This document shows positions 6,680 through 11,308 of a stretch of 11,308 nt of DNA, piece after piece. The number at the start of each line of letters is the position of its first letter. Position 1 is the first letter of the stretch. Source of the stretch: an uncultured Porphyromonas sp. (GTDB taxonomy: Bacteria; Bacteroidota; Bacteroidia; Bacteroidales; Porphyromonadaceae). The position numbers were made by a program, and so were the translations under genes. The stretch covers positions 1-11,308 of the forward strand of contig UQDF01000065.1 in NCBI GenBank assembly GCA_900539765.1, written 5' to 3'. Under the pieces are notes generated by a model. That model saw only the letters and a program-made list of their open reading frames with translations, searched no databases and was not told the DNA's origin.

Positions 6680-6721
6680 CGTGTACCCAAAAACGACAAA
6701 ACGGGGACACGTCGTACCCGA
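6680..6721 (+). repeat. dispersed 42-bp repeat, locus 3 (single copy)
   Basis: A single 42-bp unit with TGTACCC, ACGACAAAACGGGGACA and CGTCG in the same order and orientation as loci 1 and 2. It diverges near the end (TACCCGA instead of CAAGCGA) and the next TATG begins exactly 42 bp later, at 6722, before turning into T-rich sequence. It lies between tsaE and fic. Confidence 0.75.
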
Positions 6722-6765
6722 TATGTTTTTGTTTAGTCTAAGAGATTTGACTCCTTATATATAAT

Positions 6766-6800
6766 AGGAGAGACAGTCGTTTGGCAGTCTTAGCTCTCCT
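6766..6800 (-). terminator. probable terminator of the gmd-fcl-porX-tsaE unit
   Basis: Read on the - strand, AGGAGAG (from 6800) pairs with CTCTCCT (to 6766). An inner AGAC/GTCT extends the stem across a 3-nt bulge, and the A/T-rich ATTATATATAA follows. It lies about 130 bp after the tsaE stop. Between the hairpin and tsaE (6801-6928) nothing else was recognised. Confidence 0.5.
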
Positions 6801-6928
6801 CGGGGTGAGGGGTGTGACTGAGGCTTGCTCACAACCGCTGACGACTGTTGTGGACGGAAGCTTATGGTGGTGTAGCTCACTTGCACTCCTCTCCTTGCCC
6901 TAGTAGGTGAAGCGCAATGAGTGCGAGC

Positions 6929-7354
6929 TTACTCAGTGAGGAGGGTCAGGAGGCGGGAGCCGTCGGGCTGCGCCTCGATATGGATGACGGCGGTGTCATC
7001 CGGGAGTAGGGGGGCGATGACGTCGGGCCACTCGATATAGCAGCGAGCGCCTGAGCGGATATACTCGGCTAGTCCTATCTGATCGGCATCGGCTAGGTTC
7101 TCTAGACGGTAGCAGTCTATATGATAGATGGTGTCGTCGGACTGAGTCGTGTAGACATTGACAATGGCAAAGGTGGGGCTATTGACCACCTCCTCTTCGC
7201 TGGCGCCATCGAGACGGCACAGCTCGTGAACGAGCGTCGTCTTGCCCGCTCCTAGATCTCCCTGAAGGGCGATGACGGGGTAGTCAGCTAGTCGTGTGTG
7301 TACCTCCTGGGCTATGCGTGGGAGGTCGGCAAGGGATTGTAGTGTGAGACGCAT
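6929..7354 (-). CDS. tsaE: tRNA threonylcarbamoyladenosine biosynthesis ATPase TsaE
   Basis: TsaE is the ATPase that works with TsaB and TsaD in making t6A at position 37 of ANN-decoding tRNAs, in the cytoplasm. From the ATG at 7352-7354 the protein is 141 residues, the family's normal size. It shows Walker A GDLGAGKT (32-39), the SPTFAIVNVY segment (59-68), HIDCYRL (78-84) and IEWPD (107-111), all family signatures. A longer frame opens at 7441, but its extra 29 residues overlap porX and have no family match, so the internal start is chosen. The gene begins 13 bp after the porX stop codon and is the last of the cluster. Confidence 0.93.
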   Translation of the reverse strand: MRLTLQSLADLPRIAQEVHTRLADYPVIALQGDLGAGKTTLVHELCRLDGASEEEVVNSPTFAIVNVYTTQSDDTIYHIDCYRLENLADADQIGLAEYIRSGARCYIEWPDVIAPLLPDDTAVIHIEAQPDGSRLLTLLTE

Positions 7355-7367
7355 ATAGCTAATGGTA

Positions 7368-8912
7368 TTAACGAGGCGTGAGCGTGATACAAGGCACGAG
7401 CATCTCCTCCATAGAGATACCTCCGTGCTGGAGCGTGTCACGGTAGTAATTGACGTAGTAGTTATAGTTGTTGGGATAGGCGAAGAAGTTCTGCTCGTAG
7501 CAGAAGACGTATCCGTCTGTCAGGTGGTTGACTGGAAGACCTATATCTTTAGGTTTGCGAGGAGCATAAGCCTCCTTGGCATCGAAGGTGAGACTTTGCC
7601 CTAGCTTGTAGCGGAGATTGGTCGAAGTGTTGCGATTGCCGACGATCTTGACTGGCTTGCGAACGCGAACGGTGCCATGGTCGGTTGTCAAGATGATCTT
7701 GGCGCCTATCTGAGCGATCTGCTCGAAGAGCCTATAGGTGGTCGAGTGGCGGAACCAGCTTTGCGTCAGGGAGCGATAAGCGGCCTCGCTACTGGCTAGC
7801 TCTCGGATCATCTTGCTCTCGGTACGAGCGTGCGATAGCATATCGACGAAGTTGAGGACGATGACATTGAGCTGATTGTCCTCTAGCTCGTTGAGCTGAG
7901 CGAGGAGTCGCTCGCCAAAGGAGGTCTCGTAGACCTTGCGGTAGGCGAAGCTGTAAGGCTTGCGGTAACGCTTGAGAAGGCTTGCGATCATGGGCTCTTC
8001 GTTGAGATTTTTGCCCTCTTCGCTCTCCTCATCGACCCATAGCTCGGGAAAGGTTTTCGCGATCTCTAGGGGCATAAGTCCTGAGAAGATCGCGTTTCTC
8101 GCATATTGTGTGGCTGTGGGCAGGATGGCGGTGTACATACCGTCGTCGAAGGTGAAGAGTCCGCTCAGCATCTCCTGCACGGCGAGCCACTGGTCCCAGC
8201 GGAAGTTGTCGATAAGGATTAGGAAGATACGCTCGCCACGATCTAGCATCGGGAAGACCTTGTCGCGCATCAGCGTGTGGCTCATCGTGGGGGCGCTCTT
8301 AGGATTTTGTATCCACCCCTCGTACTCCTTGATGATATACTTGGCGAAGAGTCTATTCGCCTCATCGCGCTGCGACTGCAGCGTCTCCGCCATATCGGGG
8401 AGGTAGTTGTCTACCTGCATAACCCACTTAGAGATCTCCTTATAGATAGCCATCCACTCGTTGATGGTGCCAGCACTATTGATCTGTAGGGATAGCTCAC
8501 GGAAGGCTTGTATGTAGTTTTGCTGCGTAGCCTCGGTGACGATCTGCTCTCGGTGCAGTACTTTCTTGAGCGAGAGGAGGAGTTGGTGAGGATTGACTGG
8601 CTTGATGAGGTAGTCGGCTATCTGACGGCTGATCGCCTCATTCATCAGGTGCTCCTCCTCGCTCTTGGTGACCATGACGACGGGGAGGTAAGGGTAGAGC
8701 GGTGCGATGCGTGCGAGCGTCTCTAGTCCCGACAAGCCTGGCATCTGCTCATCGAGGAAGACTAAGTCGTACGACTGCTCTTGCAGCAAGTCGAGGGCGT
8801 CGGCGCCACTCACGCAAGGAGTGACCTGGTAGCCGTGCTGCTCGAGAAATATGATGTGCGGTCTCAGGAGATCTATCTCGTCATCGACCCATAGTATCTG
8901 TATTGCGGACAT
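7368..8912 (-). CDS. porX: T9SS regulator PorX: response regulator receiver fused to PglZ domain
   Basis: The 514-residue protein has an N-terminal receiver domain (about 1-120) with the acidic pair D10/D11, phosphoacceptor D54 in DLVFLDEQMPG, T82 and K104 in YLIKP. A helical linker (about 125-205) leads to a PglZ domain of the alkaline-phosphatase superfamily (about 215-505), with LILIDNFRWDQW (231-242), a PTAT motif holding the likely nucleophilic threonine (265-268), NFVDMLSHAR (354-363) and TTDHG (409-413). There is no DNA-binding domain. In Porphyromonas gingivalis, PorX with the kinase PorY and sigma factor SigP controls T9SS genes, and its PglZ domain is a zinc-dependent phosphodiesterase acting on oligonucleotides; the metal and active-site motifs appear intact here. 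It starts 27 bp after fcl and ends 13 bp before tsaE. No kinase gene is in the window. Confidence 0.95.
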   Translation of the reverse strand: MSAIQILWVDDEIDLLRPHIIFLEQHGYQVTPCVSGADALDLLQEQSYDLVFLDEQMPGLSGLETLARIAPLYPYLPVVMVTKSEEEHLMNEAISRQIADYLIKPVNPHQLLLSLKKVLHREQIVTEATQQNYIQAFRELSLQINSAGTINEWMAIYKEISKWVMQVDNYLPDMAETLQSQRDEANRLFAKYIIKEYEGWIQNPKSAPTMSHTLMRDKVFPMLDRGERIFLILIDNFRWDQWLAVQEMLSGLFTFDDGMYTAILPTATQYARNAIFSGLMPLEIAKTFPELWVDEESEEGKNLNEEPMIASLLKRYRKPYSFAYRKVYETSFGERLLAQLNELEDNQLNVIVLNFVDMLSHARTESKMIRELASSEAAYRSLTQSWFRHSTTYRLFEQIAQIGAKIILTTDHGTVRVRKPVKIVGNRNTSTNLRYKLGQSLTFDAKEAYAPRKPKDIGLPVNHLTDGYVFCYEQNFFAYPNNYNYYVNYYRDTLQHGGISMEEMLVPCITLTPR

Positions 8913-8939
8913 AGATGCGTAGCTTATTGTGTGGGGAAG

Positions 8940-10022
8940 TTAGTGCTGGCAGTACCAGTCGTAGAGCTGGGGGATGCCGACGGCTAGGGGTGTGGTGGCG
9001 GTGTAGCCGAGGGAGGTGAGACGTGTCAGGTCGAGGAGCTTGCGGGGTGTGCCGTCGGGCTTTGTGCTGTCCCACTCGATGCGCCCCTCATAGTGTGTCG
9101 CCTCTGCGACAAGCGTGGCGAGCGTGCGGATAGAGACCTCTTCGCCCGAGCCGATGTTGATGTGCGTGTTGCGGATCTCTCGCTCGTCAGCTGGATATAA
9201 CTCAGCGAACGACACCCGCTCGGCAATGGTGATGCAAGCCTCCGCTAGGTCGTCACTCCACATAAACTCACGCAGTGCCGACCCCGTGCCCCATAGCTGC
9301 AAACTGGTGGGCGTGATGCCGTAGCGTGCTAGCTCTGCCGTGAACTCTGCCAGACTACTCTGCTCTGTCAAGCCCCCCAGCGGACGCTGCGCCACATCCC
9401 GCCGTAGTGCTGCTAGGTCGCCACGAAGCAATGCGCCCGCTAGGTGTAGCTTACGGATCATAGCGGGTAGCACATGGCTATTGACTAGGTCAAAGTTGTC
9501 CCCATAACCATATAGATTGGTCGGCATGACCGAGAGATAGTTTGTGCCGTACTGAAGATTCATACTCTCGCACATCTTCATCCCCGCGATCTTGGCGATA
9601 GCGTACGGCTCGTTGGTGTACTCCAGTGGTGAGGTGAGCAGTGCATCCTCACGCATCGGCTGAGGCGCAAGCCGTGGATAGATGCAGCTACTGCCGAGGA
9701 AGAGCAATCCCTCGACTCCATTGCGGAGTGCGGAGGTGAGGACGTTTTGCTGTATCCCCAGATTGTTCATGATAAAGTCGGCGCGATAGGTCTGATTGGC
9801 CATGATCCCGCCCACATGCGCTGCTGCGAGGAATATGTAGTCGGGTCGCTCCTCACGCATGAAGCGCTCCACTGCCACTGCGTCCAGTAAGTCTAGCTCT
9901 TGATGCGTGCGGGTGATCAGCTGTTGGTAGCCTCGAGCTTGCAGTTGGCGGAGTATCGCCGATCCTACCAAGCCTCTATGTCCAGCCACATAGATGCGGC
10001 TTTCAGGTGTCAATTGTTTCAT
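8940..10022 (-). CDS. fcl: GDP-L-fucose synthase
   Basis: Fcl converts GDP-4-keto-6-deoxy-D-mannose to GDP-L-fucose by epimerisation and NADPH-dependent reduction, the last step of the pathway begun by Gmd. The 360-residue protein is an extended short-chain dehydrogenase with dinucleotide motif GHRGLVG (14-20), SSCIYP (111-116) containing the catalytic serine and C113, YAIAK (140-144) supplying Tyr and Lys, and H183 in NSHVLPAMIRK. It is longer than the roughly 320-residue enterobacterial enzyme because of an insertion at about 195-235, which is known from Bacteroidota versions. The start codon overlaps the gmd stop (ATGA), indicating translational coupling. GDP-fucose would feed surface glycan or protein O-glycosylation. 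Confidence 0.95.
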   Translation of the reverse strand: MKQLTPESRIYVAGHRGLVGSAILRQLQARGYQQLITRTHQELDLLDAVAVERFMREERPDYIFLAAAHVGGIMANQTYRADFIMNNLGIQQNVLTSALRNGVEGLLFLGSSCIYPRLAPQPMREDALLTSPLEYTNEPYAIAKIAGMKMCESMNLQYGTNYLSVMPTNLYGYGDNFDLVNSHVLPAMIRKLHLAGALLRGDLAALRRDVAQRPLGGLTEQSSLAEFTAELARYGITPTSLQLWGTGSALREFMWSDDLAEACITIAERVSFAELYPADEREIRNTHINIGSGEEVSIRTLATLVAEATHYEGRIEWDSTKPDGTPRKLLDLTRLTSLGYTATTPLAVGIPQLYDWYCQH

Positions 10023-11095
10023 AGCTTCTTACGCTCTTCTTTAGCAAATAGCTCTAGATCGCTCTCGACCATACGCTTGACCAGTTCCTCGAAAGGAGTC
10101 ATCCGAGGGTTCCACCCAAGGCGCTGTCGTGCCTTCGTTGGGTCGCCCAGGAGCGTCTCCACCTCAGCGGGGCGGAAGAAGCTCTCGTCCACAGCGACCA
10201 GCACACGCCCCGTGGCACGGTCCACACCCTCCTCGTGCAGGCCCTCACCTCGCCACTCTAGGTCGATGCCGACATAGCGGAAAGCGAGCTTGGCAAACTC
10301 CCGCACCGAGTGCTGCTCGCCCGTGGCGATGACAAAGTCCTCGGGCTTCTCGTTTTGCAGCATCAGCCACATACAGTAGACATAGTCAGGCGCATAGCCC
10401 CAGTCACGGAGCGCATTCAGGTTGCCTAGGTAAAGCTTGTCCTGCAGTCCCAGCTTGATGCGTGCTGCTGCCATCGTGATCTTGCGGGTGACGAAGTTCT
10501 CACCTCGTCGCTCACTCTCATGGTTAAAGAGGATTCCGTTCACCGCAAACATACCGTAGCTCTCCCGATAGTTGCGAATGATCCAGTAGGCGTAAAGCTT
10601 AGCGCAGGCGTAGGGCGAGCAGGGGCGGAAGGGCGTCAGCTCATTTTGCGGAGTCTCCGCCACGTGACCGTATAGCTCACTCGTGGAGGCTTGGTAGATG
10701 CGTACCGACTGGCTCATGCCTAGGATGCGCACCGCCTCGAGTAGTCTGAGGGTGCCGATGGCGGTCACGTCGCCTGTGTACTCCGGCACGTCAAAGGAGA
10801 CCTTGACATGGCTCTGAGCCGCTAGGTTGTAGATCTCCGTAGGGCGCACCTCCTGGATGATGCGTATGAGCGACGAACTGTCCGTCATGTCGGCCCAGTG
10901 AAGCTCTATCTTGCGTCTCTGACTCTGGTCACGCACCCAGTCGTCGAGGTATAGATGCTCGATGCGAGCGGTGTTGAAGTAAGAGGCTCGGCGTAGCGTG
11001 CCGTGCACCTCGTATCCCTTGGATAGAAGCAGCTCAGCGAGGTAAGAGCCGTCTTGCCCCGTGATGCCGGTGATGAGAGCTATAGGTCTAGACAT
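10019..11095 (-). CDS. gmd: GDP-mannose 4,6-dehydratase
   Basis: Gmd removes water from GDP-D-mannose to give GDP-4-keto-6-deoxy-D-mannose, using NADP(H) bound in the active site. The 358-residue length is standard. Visible motifs are the nucleotide-binding GITGQDG (10-16), NLAAQSHV (90-97), the catalytic STSELYG with T138 and E140, and YACAK (162-166) supplying Tyr162 and Lys166. It is first in the cluster, overlapping fcl by 4 bp, so the pair forms the complete GDP-L-fucose branch from GDP-mannose. A -7 element lies 26 bp upstream of the start codon. Confidence 0.96.
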   Translation of the reverse strand: MSRPIALITGITGQDGSYLAELLLSKGYEVHGTLRRASYFNTARIEHLYLDDWVRDQSQRRKIELHWADMTDSSSLIRIIQEVRPTEIYNLAAQSHVKVSFDVPEYTGDVTAIGTLRLLEAVRILGMSQSVRIYQASTSELYGHVAETPQNELTPFRPCSPYACAKLYAYWIIRNYRESYGMFAVNGILFNHESERRGENFVTRKITMAAARIKLGLQDKLYLGNLNALRDWGYAPDYVYCMWLMLQNEKPEDFVIATGEQHSVREFAKLAFRYVGIDLEWRGEGLHEEGVDRATGRVLVAVDESFFRPAEVETLLGDPTKARQRLGWNPRMTPFEELVKRMVESDLELFAKEERKKL

Positions 11096-11120
11096 AGGTG
11101 TGACGATATCGATTTAATCC

Positions 11121-11128
11121 CAAAGGTA
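11121..11128 (-). promoter_or_regulatory. -7 promoter element for the gmd-fcl-porX-tsaE cluster
   Basis: Read on the - strand, TACCTTTG matches TAnnTTTG and sits 26 bp upstream of the gmd ATG, giving a short leader. The region where a -33 element would lie falls inside the TTAGNNN heptad array, and no TTG is seen there. Confidence 0.55.
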
Positions 11129-11133
11129 CGAAA

Positions 11134-11175
11134 TTAGAGGTTAGACCTTAGATATTAGATATTAGAGATTAGGGG
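11134..11175. repeat. six tandem 7-bp repeats of form TTAGNNN
   Basis: Six uninterrupted heptads, TTAGAGG, TTAGACC, TTAGATA, TTAGATA, TTAGAGA and TTAGGGG, each keep TTAG and vary in the last three bases. They begin 5 bp beyond the gmd -7 element and cover its -33 region and upstream DNA. Confidence 0.9.
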
Positions 11176-11203
11176 CTTTCTCTAGCCAACAGCTAGGTTA
11201 GTA

Positions 11204-11308
11204 ATCGAGTAGGTCGGGAAACGAAAGTTTTCTGACCTACTTTCGTTTCCTTTCCTCTCACACCACCGTACGTGCCGTTCGGCATACGGCGGTTTAATTC
11301 GTTTTCAA
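11204..11308 (-). mobile_element. 3' end of a group II intron (domains V and VI), partial
   Basis: Read on the - strand, 11293 to 11262 folds as domain V: a 9-bp basal stem (ACCGCCGTA with TACGGTGGT), a 2-nt CG bulge on the 3' side, and a TGCC/GGCA distal stem with loop GAAC. After an 11-nt stretch that includes GAGAGG, domain VI pairs GAGAGG with CCTACTC, leaving one A bulged (position 11210), then stacks an 11-bp stem (GGAAACGAAAG 11227-11217 with CTTTCGTTTCC 11250-11240). The bulged A is the expected branch point, 7 nt from a 3' end in GAT at 11204. Domain IV and any reverse transcriptase gene would lie beyond the right edge. The intron's exact boundary and class are inferred. Confidence 0.82.

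Noticed and set aside
7355..7441. N-terminal extension of TsaE by 29 residues
   Set aside because: It lies mostly inside porX in another frame, is arginine/serine-rich unlike the family, and the internal ATG gives the normal 141-residue length.
11208..11250. Stand-alone rho-independent terminator or attenuator at the right edge
   Set aside because: The stem, the bulged A and the adjoining domain V fold fit group II intron domain VI better, and no T-tract follows.

Overview
The window looks like a chromosomal segment from a Bacteroidota bacterium, most probably a Porphyromonas of the asaccharolytica/uenonis kind. The evidence is a PorX-type response regulator of the type IX secretion system (T9SS), two secreted proteins with T9SS-like C-terminal tails, a BspA-type leucine-rich repeat protein, and promoters of the Bacteroidota form (TAnnTTTG) upstream of several genes. 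The genus is inferred from protein character and was not checked by a search.

Left half, + strand. After the possible C-terminal tail of an upstream gene (1-75) come three exported proteins: a small PepSY-like lipoprotein (322-774), a BspA-type LRR protein built from exact 23-residue repeats (1266-3089), and a T9SS cargo protein with propeller-like motifs (3664-5259). Each has its own intergenic region. A large inverted repeat lies at 128-211, a strong hairpin at 804-838, and an eight-unit array of 21-22 bp repeats centred on CCACGTGG at about 3227-3390.

Right half, - strand. A class II Fic protein (5452-6591) converges with the T9SS cargo gene across a hairpin and a 42-bp tandem repeat array. 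Further right is a tightly packed cluster, transcribed right to left: gmd (10019-11095), fcl (8940-10022), porX (7368-8912) and tsaE (6929-7354). It makes GDP-L-fucose, a T9SS regulator and a tRNA t6A synthesis ATPase. The 4-bp overlap and gaps of 27 and 13 bp suggest one transcript. The right edge carries domains V and VI of a group II intron on the - strand, then six heptads of the form TTAGNNN just upstream of the gmd -7 box.

The most unusual content is in the intergenic DNA: the phased CCACGTGG array, a 42-bp repeat at three loci in one orientation, the heptad array over a promoter, and the two-unit (46-residue) pattern inside the LRR protein. The genes themselves belong to recognised families. 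No CRISPR array, tRNA, rRNA or transposase was seen.
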